This document shows positions 8,658 to 16,668 of a stretch of 64,000 bases of DNA, piece after piece. The notes below the pieces were generated by a model. The model saw only the letters and a program-made list of their open reading frames with translations, had not been told where the DNA came from and ran no database searches. Source of the stretch: Bin87 sp965204685 (GTDB taxonomy: Bacteria > Chloroflexota > Dehalococcoidia > Lucifugimonadales > UBA3495). Position numbers and translations under genes: made by a program. Position 1 is the first letter of the stretch; every line of letters begins with the position of its first letter. The DNA is taken from contig OZ242004.1 of NCBI GenBank assembly GCA_965204685.1, positions 1,736,001 through 1,800,000 on the forward strand. Direction: 5' to 3'.

Positions 8658-9101
8658 GTGTGGCAGAATATCAAGTACTACCTGCTGGCCTACGCCGTGA
8701 TGGCGACAGGTTCGTTGGTGTCCACCGCCCTGCAATTGCTGGCAGCCGAATTCCCAACCGGCCACCCGGTCAGCACTCTGGCCGCCAACCTGTCCGGCGT
8801 CACCATGGGAGGATTGATCATGGTCATCGGTTTCCTCAAAGACCAGCGCCTTGAAGAGGAGCGCAAGCGCGTCGATCAGCAGCATGAACTCACCAAACAA
8901 GCCCTTCAGCTCGTCCACGAGGAACGCGAACGCGCCGACGCGGAACGTGAACGCGCCGACGCGGAACGCGAACGCGCCGACCGGAGTGAGGCTGAATTGA
9001 ACCGCGTCCGCGCCGAGTACGAAGCCGCCGCCAAAGCCCTCATCCAACGCCTGGAAGAACTCAACCGGAATGGATCATCCGGTTCGGACCCGGCCGAGTA
9101 G
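8658..9101 (+). CDS. Small membrane protein with C-terminal coiled coil
   Basis: A 147-aa protein with a GTG start at 8658. Two hydrophobic segments (about residues 7-30 and 42-62) are followed by a long charged coiled coil. The coil holds three consecutive ERERADA/R heptads encoded by near-identical 21-bp DNA repeats (about 8925-8985). The plan (two membrane spans then Lys/Glu/Arg coil) resembles the gene at 23451-23897, although primary similarity is weak. No enzymatic motif is seen; a scaffold or mechanosensory role would be a guess. Confidence 0.6.
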   Translation: MWQNIKYYLLAYAVMATGSLVSTALQLLAAEFPTGHPVSTLAANLSGVTMGGLIMVIGFLKDQRLEEERKRVDQQHELTKQALQLVHEERERADAERERADAERERADRSEAELNRVRAEYEAAAKALIQRLEELNRNGSSGSDPAE

Positions 9102-9120
9102 GTTATTCCAAGAGCCGGAC

Positions 9121-9428
9121 CATGTCCAATCCTCGCCAACCGCACTATCTTCATCCGCGATAACCTCGAGGTCATGCGCGGCATCAACTCCGCCTCCGTC
9201 GACCTCATCTAGCTCGATCCGCCCTTCAACTCCAAGCGGATGTTCGAAGCTCCCATCGGCAGCCAGGCCGCTGGCGCTTCATTCAAAGGCGCCTGGACCC
9301 TGGATGACGTCAAGGAAGAATGGATCACCCAGATCGAGGACGAACACCCCGCCCGGGCGTATATCATAACCGCCCAAGTGGGCATTCTGCATGAGGTCGT
9401 CGCTCGGCGAAAAGGAGCGGTACCATGA
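9121..9428 (+). pseudogene. N-terminal remnant of a site-specific DNA-methyltransferase
   Basis: The frame reads LANRTIFIRDNLEVMRG, then INSASVDLI, an in-frame TAG at 9210-9212, and LDPPFNSKRMFEAP. This is the start of a Mod-type DNA methyltransferase, where LIYLDPPFNS is expected: the DPPF catalytic motif survives, but the codon for Tyr is now a stop. The only nearby ATG (9122) is one base out of frame with the homologous part, so a frameshift is also present. Homology continues through AGASFKGAWTLDDVKEEWI and then fades near 9350. The rest of the enzyme is absent, and a possible tail lies at 10549. Clearly non-functional. Confidence 0.75.
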
Positions 9429-10506
9429 AAAATCCCAGTCCAGACGCGATGCTGGCCCAATGGCATCGCAATGCTATCCCTCAGAAGTGGCTGCTGCCTG
9501 GCGACTTCCTTAACGAATCACAATCACAGAATGCGGAGAGTTTTGAGTGCGTCAAAAGCACTACCAATTACCTCAGAATAAGCGAGACTGAATCGACAAA
9601 GGTTTTGAAACCTCAACAAGTTGATGATTACGACACGCCAATTAATTACGTCCCGCCCGAATTCAGGAATGAAACAGTCCGTATCCTGAAAGACTGGAAT
9701 CGCGCTACTTGTTCGTCATGCTACGGGAACGGCAATCGCGCTTGTTCTTCATGCGGCGGAGATGGCGAAGTCACCTGTCCGCCGGAAGTTAACTGCTCCA
9801 CCTGCGGCGGCCGTGGCCAGGTCAAAAGGAATTGTTCCGATTGCGGAGGGTCCGGAACCGTGTCAGAGAAGGTGCGTCAGTTAGCAACGATCGTGGAGAC
9901 CGAGCGTGGCCGTGCCCCTGTATATCGTGACGTGGAAGAGCGCAAAACGTGCCCCGGTTGCCGAGGAAGCGGCGGAGACCAAGTTTCCTGCTCCGGATGT
10001 CGCGGCGGCAAGGTGACGTGCCGAAAATGCAATGGCAGTGGCAAGGTCACCTGCTCGAAATGCTCCGGTAGCGGCGTCATTCCCTGCCACGCCTGCGGTG
10101 CCGTCGGGGCGGTCGCCAACGCTCAAATCATAACCAGGAAATTCACCCATGACGTCGAATTTGAGCACGAAATTGCCGGCTTGCCCAGGAACCAGTTCAA
10201 GAATGACCTCAATCCCAGACACTTCAAGAGACTGACGGGACGCTTGCTAGTCGACGGTCAGGACCAGATCCGGCGAGCAGCGACATCGTCCGACAACGGC
10301 TTACCGTCGAGTCTTATGAAGTCCACTCCGCCGAGTTTGCCTACAAAACACATCCTTTCATCCTGAACCTGGTCCGAGGTGATGGAGACGTGGAGAAATA
10401 CTCGGCTTCCCGGCTTCCGTTCTCAAAAGCCAGGATGGCGATTGCGGGCGGCGTCGGAGTTGCTATTGTCGTCGTGCTGGCAATTGCCATATTATTTCTG
10501 GCATGA
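9425..10506 (+). pseudogene. CxxCxGxG (DnaJ-type zinc-knuckle) protein, C-terminus frameshifted
   Basis: AAGGAG precedes ATG 9425, and the frame gives nine CxxC knuckles, mostly CxxCxGxG (for example CSSCGGDG, CSTCGGRG, CPGCRGSG, CSKCSGSG) between about residues 98 and 225, as in the zinc-binding centre of DnaJ, but without a J domain. In this frame the protein ends at 10366 with a Ser/Pro-rich nonsense-like tail. One frame over, from about 10260 to the TGA at 10504, the reading becomes protein-like (VRQRLTVESYEVHSAEFAY...) and ends in a membrane anchor (IAGGVGVAIVVVLAIAILFLA). So the original product was about 360 aa with a C-terminal anchor. A base-calling error is possible. Base composition in the first 300 bp is lower in GC than its neighbours. 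Confidence 0.7.
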
Positions 10507-10548
10507 ACTGGCGCGATCCAGGGGCTGGCGTCAAAAATCCGTCCTTAA

Positions 10549-10647
10549 ATCGACGCCAACCCGCAACTCCTCTGCGGTTGGTGCAACCGCACCAAGGGCG
10601 CCCGCAGCAACGAATACCTGCGGGAACGAGTCGAACAGGCGGCGTGA
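10549..10647 (+). pseudogene. C-terminal HNH-like tail remnant (probably the same methyltransferase)
   Basis: A 32-codon open stretch after a TAA reads IDANPQLLCGWCNRTKG, then a RSNEYLRERVEQAA tail and TGA. LCGxCNxxKG followed by an EYL helix is the usual end of an HNH zinc domain, and such a domain often closes Mod-type methyltransferases whose N-terminus resembles the remnant at 9121. Everything upstream of the stretch is missing. It probably belonged to that gene before the zinc-knuckle gene replaced its middle; this link is inferred. Confidence 0.5.
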
Positions 10648-10713
10648 AGTCGAGCCGCGGTCCCGGTGTGCTATCCTGCTTGCCAGGTTATTTGCCGTTT
10701 CGGAGGTTATGAG

Positions 10714-11001
10714 ATGACCACACCCGGCAAAATGTCTTTCGAGGAGCGGGAACGCCGCGCCCTGGAGATATACAATTCCAAGATTCGCCCGCTGCTGAAG
10801 CCCGCCGACGAGAGCAAGTTCGTGCGGATCGACATTCTCAGCGGCGATTACGAAATCGGTGAGAGCTCGGTCGATACCGGCCGAGCCCTGCACGCCCGCC
10901 GCCCGGACGCCATAATGCACACCATCCGCAATAACCACAGCTACGTCAAGCGTTTCCGTAGCCCCCGCCGCAGCGTTCGTCGGACCAAGGCGGCGCAATG
11001 A
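10714..11001 (+). CDS. Small protein paired with retropepsin-like protease
   Basis: A 95-aa basic protein starting MTTPGKMSFEERERRALEIY. GGAGG at 10702-10706 supports ATG 10714. The middle, FVRIDILSGDYEIG followed by ARRPDAIMHTIRNNHSYVKRF, is compact and beta-rich; the tail is Arg-rich (RSPRRSVRRTK). The stop overlaps the next start (ATGA at 10998-11001), so translation is coupled to the aspartic protease-like gene. It may be a partner, substrate or antitoxin-like regulator of that protein; nothing in the sequence settles this. Confidence 0.65.
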   Translation: MTTPGKMSFEERERRALEIYNSKIRPLLKPADESKFVRIDILSGDYEIGESSVDTGRALHARRPDAIMHTIRNNHSYVKRFRSPRRSVRRTKAAQ

Positions 11002-11417
11002 CTCACTATGGTGTGGTCAGAGCCAACCACGATGTTCTTGAGGCAGTCGTTTCCCTCTCTGTCCAGGGTGACGGTGACGCGATCGAGGGCGTCGCTCTCA
11101 TCATAGACACCGGCTACACCGGAGAATTGGCGCTGCCTCAAGATGTGATTGACCGGCTCGACCTGCAAACAGCAGAATATGAGGACGCTGACGATGACGT
11201 CGCCCCTACCGTTATATTGGCCGATGGCACGATAAGAGGGGTCAGTGTCTATTTCGCGATTGTTTGGTGGCATGACCGCCTTAGAACCGTAGAGGTTGAT
11301 GGCATTGGCGACGTCTCGCTCATCGGCATGGGCCTCCTCCAAGGCAGCAACCTCAACGTTGACGCCATCCCTGGCGGCCTGGTAACCATCACCGAATTGT
11401 CCGACACATTCTGCTGA
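10998..11417 (+). CDS. Clan AA (retropepsin-like) aspartic protease
   Basis: A 139-aa protein with the single-domain retropepsin signature ALIIDTGYTGELALP (catalytic Asp37-Thr-Gly), a flap-region stretch (VILADGTIRGVSVYFAIVWW) and SLIGMGLLQGSNLNV, which corresponds to the hydrophobic-hydrophobic-Gly element near the C-terminus. Like viral proteases it should work as a homodimer. The family occurs widely in bacteria and archaea as small orphan proteases of unknown substrate. It overlaps the 95-aa upstream gene by four bases (ATGA), an arrangement that resembles toxin-antitoxin operons. Confidence 0.8.
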   Translation: MTHYGVVRANHDVLEAVVSLSVQGDGDAIEGVALIIDTGYTGELALPQDVIDRLDLQTAEYEDADDDVAPTVILADGTIRGVSVYFAIVWWHDRLRTVEVDGIGDVSLIGMGLLQGSNLNVDAIPGGLVTITELSDTFC

Positions 11418-11449
11418 TCCAACTATCGATCAAGGAGCACACTCCACCA

Positions 11450-12640
11450 ATGCCCAGCAAAAAAATCGTCCTCGCCTACTCCGGCGGCCTTGACACCTCT
11501 GTCGCTGTCCCCTGGCTTAAGGAGAACTACGACGCCGAAGTCATCACCTGCACCATCGACCTGGGCATGGTGGACCTGGAGACCATCCGCCAGCGCGCCT
11601 ATGCCGTGGGCGCCTCCCAGGCTGTCACCGTCGACGGCCGCGACACGCTGGTCGAGGAGTTCCTCTGGCCGGCCCTCCGCGCCGGCGCCATCTACGAGGG
11701 CCAGTATCCCCTGGCCACCGCGCTGGGTCGGCCCCTCATCGCTCGCTACCTGGCCGAGGTCGCCCGCGAGCACGACGCCGACGCCGTGGCCCACGGCTGC
11801 ACCGGCAAGGGTAACGACCAGGTGCGCATCGAGGTCGGCGTCTCCGCCCTGGCCCCCGGCGTGGAACTCATCGCGCCCATCCGCGAGTGGGGAATGAACC
11901 GCGAGGACGAGGTGCTCTACGCCCGCGACCGCAACCTGCCCATAGCGCCCTCCAACAACAAGTACAGCACCGACGAGAACCTCTGGGGCCGCAGCGCCGA
12001 GGCCGGCGAGCTCGAAGACCCGTGGGTCGAGCCGCCGGAGGACGCCTACGAGTGGACCGTCAGCCCCGCCGCCGCGCCTGACGAGCCGGCCTACGTGGAG
12101 ATCCGGTTCGAGGAGGGCATCCCCACCGCCGTCGATGGCGAGACCATGGCCGGCGTCGCCATGATCAGCCACCTCAACACCCTGGCCGGCGCCCACGGCA
12201 TCGGCCGCATCGACCACGTGGAGAACCGCCTGGTCGGCATCAAGAGCCGTGAGGTCTACGAGTCGCCGGCCGCCGTGCTGCTCCATGCCGCCCACCGCGC
12301 CCTGGAAACCATGACCCTCTCCCGCGAGCAGAGCCGCTTCAAGGAGCGCATCGCCCAGGAGTATTCCGAACTGGTCTACAACGGCCTGTGGTACACCGCC
12401 CACCGCCGCGACCTGGACGCCTACGTGGACAGCACCCAGCGCCACGTCACCGGTGACGTCCGCGTCCGCCTGCACAAAGGTTCCTGCGTGGTCGTCGGCC
12501 GCACCGCCGACCGTCCGCTCTACAACTACGGCCTCGCCACCTACGACCGCGCCGACGAGTTCGACCACACCGCCGCTAAGGGCTTCATCGACATCTACGG
12601 CCTCCCCGTCCGCACCCAGCGTCGCCAGCAAGGCGATTAG
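11450..12640 (+). CDS. argG: Argininosuccinate synthase
   Basis: A full-length 396-aa ArgG. It condenses citrulline and aspartate with ATP to argininosuccinate, the penultimate step of arginine synthesis, in the cytoplasm. The ATP-binding P-loop AYSGGLDTS is at residues 9-17; the citrulline/aspartate site elements AHGCTGKGNDQVR and NKYSTDENLWGRS follow. AAGGAG lies about 12 bases before ATG 11450. argH is not in the window; the class-III aminotransferase 2.6 kb downstream on the other strand could be another arginine enzyme. Codon use is strongly C/G-ending, as in other housekeeping genes here. Confidence 0.97.
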   Translation: MPSKKIVLAYSGGLDTSVAVPWLKENYDAEVITCTIDLGMVDLETIRQRAYAVGASQAVTVDGRDTLVEEFLWPALRAGAIYEGQYPLATALGRPLIARYLAEVAREHDADAVAHGCTGKGNDQVRIEVGVSALAPGVELIAPIREWGMNREDEVLYARDRNLPIAPSNNKYSTDENLWGRSAEAGELEDPWVEPPEDAYEWTVSPAAAPDEPAYVEIRFEEGIPTAVDGETMAGVAMISHLNTLAGAHGIGRIDHVENRLVGIKSREVYESPAAVLLHAAHRALETMTLSREQSRFKERIAQEYSELVYNGLWYTAHRRDLDAYVDSTQRHVTGDVRVRLHKGSCVVVGRTADRPLYNYGLATYDRADEFDHTAAKGFIDIYGLPVRTQRRQQGD

Positions 12641-12683
12641 CTGACGAGCGAACTCGCCTCGTCATTTTGATCGTCCTTGCTCG

Positions 12684-12716
12684 TGTCATTGCGAGCGCAG
12701 CGTGGCAATCTCGTTG
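12684..12716. repeat. Dispersed intergenic repeat (GCGAGCGCAGCG family)
   Basis: GTCATTGCGAGCGCAGCG followed by TGGCAATCTCG. Related copies lie at 13631, 16471 and 17491, and a degenerate one at about 20722-20750. This type of short repeat is common between genes in many bacterial genomes. Confidence 0.65.
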
Positions 12717-12745
12717 CTGGCGGAGACGGCATTCGCCGTCTCCTT

Positions 12746-13579
12746 CTACTCCAGTCCAACCCGCCGCAGCGTGTACGCCTCCCCCGCCATGATCTCGGGG
12801 ATCCGCGGCGGCAGCGCGCGGAAGTCGTCGGTCGTCGCCGAGATCAGCCGGCCGGTCAGCGCCCCGCTGGCCTCCGAGGCCAGCCACACCGCCAGCTCGG
12901 CGCACTCGTCAATGGACGCACCGCCCCCGGACGTGACCCGCAACCCCAACTGGTGAATGAAGTCCGCGCCGGCCTCGGCGGCCTGCTCGGTCATCCGGTC
13001 CCACATGCTGGTGTGAACCGAGCCCGGCCCCAGGGCGTTCACCGTGATCCCCTGGCCATCAAGTTCCTGCGCCAGCACTTCGGTGAGCCGCACCACCGCC
13101 GCCTTGCTGGAGCAGTAGGCCGACATGTTGCTCCACGCATTCGTCGCGCCGGCCCCCGACAGGTTGATGATCTTGCCGCCACCCTGCTCCAGCATCACGG
13201 GTATGACCGCCCGGCATACCAGGAATGTGCCGGTGATGTTGACGTTGATGGTGCTCACCCAGTCGGCGATGTCGTTGCCCTGCAGCGGGCCCACCGGCCC
13301 GGATATGCCGGCGTTGTTGACCAGCACGTCAATCCGCCCGAAACGTTCCACCACTCGACGGGCCAGCCGCTCCGTGTCCTCCGCACTGGTGACATCGGTG
13401 GGCACAGCAATGGCCTGCGCGCCCAGTTCCGACACGGCGCCGACCGCATCCTCCAGCTCCGACTCGCTCCGCGCGGCCAGCGCCAGCATCGCGCCTTCCC
13501 GGGCGTAGGCCAGCGCGATGGCCCGCCCAATCCCGCGCCCCGCGCCCGTAATCACCGCAACCCGACCATCCAGTTTCAT
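12746..13579 (-). CDS. SDR family oxidoreductase
   Basis: A 277-aa classical short-chain dehydrogenase/reductase. The nucleotide-binding TGAGRGIG is at residues 11-18, NNAG at 88-91, and the catalytic Ser141, Tyr155 and Lys159 (YCSSK) are intact. ARS near residue 37, rather than an acidic residue ending beta-2, hints at NADP(H), though this is weak. The active-site loop after VNALGPGSVHTSMWDRM is typical. The substrate cannot be deduced. It stands alone on the minus strand between argG and the vapBC pair, with dispersed repeats on both sides. Confidence 0.9.
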   Translation of the reverse strand: MKLDGRVAVITGAGRGIGRAIALAYAREGAMLALAARSESELEDAVGAVSELGAQAIAVPTDVTSAEDTERLARRVVERFGRIDVLVNNAGISGPVGPLQGNDIADWVSTINVNITGTFLVCRAVIPVMLEQGGGKIINLSGAGATNAWSNMSAYCSSKAAVVRLTEVLAQELDGQGITVNALGPGSVHTSMWDRMTEQAAEAGADFIHQLGLRVTSGGGASIDECAELAVWLASEASGALTGRLISATTDDFRALPPRIPEIMAGEAYTLRRVGLE

Positions 13580-13630
13580 GTCACAACCTCGCCTAAAGGG
13601 TCAACCAGATCCTCATGCGTACCCAAGTTT

Positions 13631-13658
13631 TCACTGCGAGCGTAGCGCGGCAATCCCG
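13631..13658. repeat. Dispersed intergenic repeat (GCGAGCGCAGCG family)
   Basis: TCACTGCGAGCGTAGCGCGG followed by CAATCCCG, a diverged copy of the element at 12684, placed between the SDR and the first vapC. Confidence 0.5.
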
Positions 13659-13706
13659 TCGGCGCAACGATGCCCGTCCCTGTTCCTGTCGTCCGTTGTT
13701 GACGAA

Positions 13707-14093
13707 TCACACCGCCGGCGTAACGTCCGTCCGCGCAAAATCGTTCCCCTTGAACAGCAGCGGCAAATTGCGGACCGAGGCCAGCGCGTAGGCAAACGTG
13801 TCGCCGAAATTCAGAGCGGCCGGATGCCGTCCCCTGCCGTAGAGACGGTTGGCCGCGCCAGCGGCCAGCACTTGCTCATAATCCAGTGGGACAAGTTCGA
13901 TGTCGTTGCCTTCCAGCATAGCGATGGCGCCCCGGTAAGCGTCCTCTCCTTTGCCAAGCGCGACAATCAAAAATTCAACTGCCGTAGCGGTTGATACCAG
14001 TACCGGTCGGTTGCGGCTTAGGGCATCGGCAAAAGTTTGAGCGTCAGACTCTCTCATCAGGACTGCAATAAGGGCCGAGGTGTCAGCAACCAT
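13707..14093 (-). CDS. vapC: VapC-type PIN-domain ribonuclease toxin, module 1
   Basis: A 128-aa PIN protein with all four acidic catalytic positions: Asp4 (MVADTSALIA), Glu40 (TAVEF), Asp98 (LNFGDTFAYALA) and Asp118 (LLFKGNDFARTD). The LLFKGNDF ending is typical of the FitB/VapC group. These toxins are Mg-dependent RNases that cut tRNA or rRNA when freed from the antitoxin. Its ATG shares a base with the stop of the upstream antitoxin (TAATG), so translation is coupled. Nearly identical in its last 40 residues to module 2 (14403-14789). Confidence 0.92.
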   Translation of the reverse strand: MVADTSALIAVLMRESDAQTFADALSRNRPVLVSTATAVEFLIVALGKGEDAYRGAIAMLEGNDIELVPLDYEQVLAAGAANRLYGRGRHPAALNFGDTFAYALASVRNLPLLFKGNDFARTDVTPAV

Positions 14094-14389
14094 TACTTGG
14101 GCAGTCCGTTTTCGTCGTAGAGTTCATCCTGCCAAACCTTTGAAGGCGGATTGTCATCATCGTAAGGATATTTCTCACGAAGCTGGCGGCCCCGTTCCAG
14201 AACCCCCTCCCAAAAGGCTTTGCTCTCTTCCTTGGAAGACCGAGGGCGCGGCGGTGGCAGGCTGTCTTCCAGGGCCTGCAAAGCCCGGTACAATACTTGT
14301 TCCCGGGCGTTGGGGCCGTGGTAGTGTAGTCGCTCGGCCAGGTTGGCGATGCGGGTTTCCAGGTCGGGCTGCATTAGCGGAATGGCCAT
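14093..14389 (-). CDS. vapB: VapB-type antitoxin, module 1
   Basis: About 98 aa. The N-terminal part (MQPDLETRIANLAERLHYHG, then REQVLYRALQALED) looks like a ribbon-helix-helix DNA-binding fold of the PSK/VapB type. The C-terminus YPYDDDNPPSKVWQDELYDE is the acidic toxin-wrapping tail, conserved in module 2. ATG 14389 has AAAAGG about ten bases upstream; an ATG three codons earlier (14398) has its ribosome site too close. VapB normally neutralises VapC and represses its own operon. Confidence 0.85.
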   Translation of the reverse strand: MAIPLMQPDLETRIANLAERLHYHGPNAREQVLYRALQALEDSLPPPRPRSSKEESKAFWEGVLERGRQLREKYPYDDDNPPSKVWQDELYDENGLPK

Positions 14390-14402
14390 GGCGTCCATCC
14401 TT

Positions 14403-14789
14403 TTACACTGCGGGAATAACATCCGTCCGCGCAAAATCGTTCCCCTTGAACAGCAGCGGCAGGTTGCGCACCGAGGCCAATGCGTAGGCAAACGTGTCCC
14501 CAAAGTTCAAGGCCGCGGGATGTCGTCCCCTGCCGTAGCGACGGTGAGCTTCTCCGGCGGCGAATATCAAGGTTCGGTCAAGCTGCACTATCTCGATATC
14601 GCGGCCATTCAACATGGCAATGGCATCCCGATAAACGGCTTCGCCTTTGCCAAGTGCGACGATCAGGAGTTCTACGGCCGTAGCGGTAGTGACCAACATG
14701 GGCGAGTTGCGCTGTAGCTCATTCGCAAACGTGTGAGCGTCGGACTCCCCGGTGAGAATGGCGATTAACGCCGACGTATCAGCTACCAT
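14403..14789 (-). CDS. vapC: VapC-type PIN-domain ribonuclease toxin, module 2
   Basis: A 128-aa paralogue of 13707-14093 with Asp4, Glu40, Asp98 and Asp118 all kept. The two proteins share the C-terminal blocks RHPAALNFGDTFAYALASVR and LPLLFKGNDFARTD almost exactly, while the centre (residues 44-82) differs, the region expected to shape toxin-antitoxin specificity. It overlaps the stop of its antitoxin at 14789. It ends only 14 bp before the start of the first module's antitoxin, so all four genes could form one minus-strand transcript. Confidence 0.92.
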   Translation of the reverse strand: MVADTSALIAILTGESDAHTFANELQRNSPMLVTTATAVELLIVALGKGEAVYRDAIAMLNGRDIEIVQLDRTLIFAAGEAHRRYGRGRHPAALNFGDTFAYALASVRNLPLLFKGNDFARTDVIPAV

Positions 14790-15100
14790 TATTTCGGCAG
14801 CCCATATTCGTCATAGAGTTCCTCCTGCCAAACTTTGGACGGCGGGTTGTCATCATCGTAGGGATGTTCCTTACGATACTGACGACCGTGCTCTAGTATG
14901 GCGTCCCACCGCGCCTTTGCCTCGGCTCGTTCCTCTTCAGTCAGCTGGGCTGGCGGAAGTACGTTGATTAAGGTTTGCAGGGCCTTCAGCACCGCCTGGT
15001 TCCGCGCCTGTGGGCCTTGGTAGCCCAATCGCCTGGCAACCTCTACGGCATATTCTTCAATGAGAGCTTCCGGATCGGTTGTCGTTGGAAAGAAGGCCAT
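14789..15100 (-). CDS. vapB: VapB-type antitoxin, module 2
   Basis: About 103 aa, paralogous to 14093-14389. The toxin-binding tail HPYDDDNPPSKVWQEELYDE is nearly the same, but the N-terminal DNA-binding part (EALIEEYAVEVARRLGYQG) is only weakly similar. ATG 15100 is preceded by AAGGA and GGAG at workable distances; ATG 15109 is an alternative. Because the tails are so alike, cross-binding between the two modules is plausible. Confidence 0.85.
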   Translation of the reverse strand: MAFFPTTTDPEALIEEYAVEVARRLGYQGPQARNQAVLKALQTLINVLPPAQLTEEERAEAKARWDAILEHGRQYRKEHPYDDDNPPSKVWQEELYDEYGLPK

Positions 15101-15194
15101 GATCTCCATTCCTTCACGCCACAGGCATTTTGTGCCAACGCCGGCGGCATCCCCTTCGGAACACCGCCGGCGTCAACGCTGATCCCCGCGTGGG

Positions 15195-16385
15195 CTACAC
15201 GTTCCCCAGCGCCTCGCTCAGCCGGTTCACGCCCTCGTCGATCTCGTCCTCGGTGATGTTCAGCGCCGGCATGATACGCACCGCGTTGGGCCGCACGCCG
15301 TTCAGCAGCACTCCCGCCGCCTCTGCCGCGTCCATCACCGCCGGCATGATGTCGCTGTCGAATTGCACGGCGGCCAGCAGGCCCTTGCAGCGGATCTCCT
15401 CCACGAAACCGTACCGCGCCTTCAGCCCGTTCAGCTTGTCGTTGAGCACGACCTCCATGCGCTTCACGTTGCCCAGCACGTCGTTGTCCAGCAGGTAGCG
15501 CGTGCCGGCCGCCGCCGCCGCGGTGGTCAGCGCGTTGCCGCCGAAGGTGCTGCCGTGGTCGCCGTAGGTCAGGGCCATGGCGTTCTCCTTGGACAGGAAC
15601 GCGCCGATGGGCACGCCGTAGCCCAGGCCCTTGGCCAGGATCATCACGTCGGGCTCAACGTCGTACTCCTGGTGCCCGAACAGGCTGCCCAGGCGACCCA
15701 TGCCCGTCTGCACCTCGTCCAGGATCAGCAGGATGTTGTTCTGGTCGCACCAAGCCCGCAGCCGCTGGAAGTAATCGTCGTCGGGGATGTTCACGCCGCC
15801 CTCGCCCTGCACCGGCTCAACCATTACCGCCACGGTGTTCTCGGTGGTGGCGTTCATCACCGCCTCAACGTCGTTGAAGTCCACGTAGGTGAACCCTTCG
15901 GGGATGGGCTCGAAGAGCTCGTGGTAGTGCGGCTGCCCGGTGGCGGCCACGGCGTTCATCGTCCGCCCGTGGAAGGAGTTGAACGCGGTGATGACCTCAA
16001 AGGCTCCGTTCTTGTGCAGCTTGCCGTAGCGGCGGGCCAGCTTGAGGGCGCCCTCCACCGCCTCGGCGCCGCTGTTGCAGAAGAACACCCGGTCCATGCA
16101 CGAGTTCTCGATGAGCATCTCGGCGATGTCCAGCTGCGGCAGGGTGTAGAACTGGTTGGACGTCTGGATCAGCGTCGCCGCCTGCTGGGCGATGGCGTCC
16201 ACCACCACCGGCGGGCAGTGTCCCAGGTTGTCCACGGCCCAGCCGGCCACGAAGTCGATGTACTCCTTGCCGTCGGCGTCCCACACTCGAGAGCCCTCGC
16301 CCCGCACGATGACCACCGGCCGCCGGCGCACGGTCTGGGCATAGTACTTCTGCTCGATGGCAATGTATTCAGCGTTGCTGGGCAT
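15195..16385 (-). CDS. Class-III aminotransferase, acetylornithine/ornithine aminotransferase-like
   Basis: A 396-aa PLP enzyme of fold type I, subgroup II. Visible landmarks are FFCNSGAEAVEGALKLAR (phosphate-binding), FNSFHGRT, EPVQGEGGVN, ILDEVQTGMGR with Asp near 223, and MILAKGLGYGVPIGA with the PLP lysine near 252. The length and motifs fit ArgD/RocD (acetylornithine or ornithine delta-aminotransferase); other omega-aminotransferases such as GABA transaminase are less likely but cannot be excluded. The presence of argG 2.6 kb away supports an arginine role. ATG 16385 follows AGGGAGCGG. Confidence 0.88.
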   Translation of the reverse strand: MPSNAEYIAIEQKYYAQTVRRRPVVIVRGEGSRVWDADGKEYIDFVAGWAVDNLGHCPPVVVDAIAQQAATLIQTSNQFYTLPQLDIAEMLIENSCMDRVFFCNSGAEAVEGALKLARRYGKLHKNGAFEVITAFNSFHGRTMNAVAATGQPHYHELFEPIPEGFTYVDFNDVEAVMNATTENTVAVMVEPVQGEGGVNIPDDDYFQRLRAWCDQNNILLILDEVQTGMGRLGSLFGHQEYDVEPDVMILAKGLGYGVPIGAFLSKENAMALTYGDHGSTFGGNALTTAAAAAGTRYLLDNDVLGNVKRMEVVLNDKLNGLKARYGFVEEIRCKGLLAAVQFDSDIMPAVMDAAEAAGVLLNGVRPNAVRIMPALNITEDEIDEGVNRLSEALGNV

Positions 16386-16470
16386 GACAAATCCGCTCCC
16401 TCTGAGTGTGTTGCTGCACGCCGCCAATCCTCGCGGCGCACGGCCCATTATACCCCGCTTACCGCCCCCG

Positions 16471-16502
16471 GTCCGTCATAGCGAGCAAAGCGCGGCAATC
16501 TC
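16471..16502. repeat. Dispersed intergenic repeat (GCGAGCGCAGCG family)
   Basis: GTCCGTCATAGCGAGCAAAG followed by CGCGGCAATCTCC; a diverged copy directly upstream of palindromic element copy 2. Confidence 0.5.
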
Positions 16503-16541
16503 CCCATTGCCCTCACGCATACGCAGTTTGCGGCGAGGAAA

Positions 16542-16652
16542 CATCAGGATCAGGATTTTGAAGATTCAGGGATTATCCGGATTGGCACCGCTCCGCGATG
16601 GAGAGATCCCAATCCTGCTGAATCATAAAATCCCGCAAATCCTGCTTCTGAC
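16542..16652. repeat. Palindromic intergenic element, copy 2
   Basis: A 111-bp copy. The left arm is degraded (ATCAGGATCAGGATTTTGAAG), the right arm is intact (AAATCCTGCTTCTGAC). It lies just beyond the 3' end of the coiled-coil gene at 16669. Confidence 0.7.
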
Positions 16653-16668
16653 GATTTAGGGCGAACCG

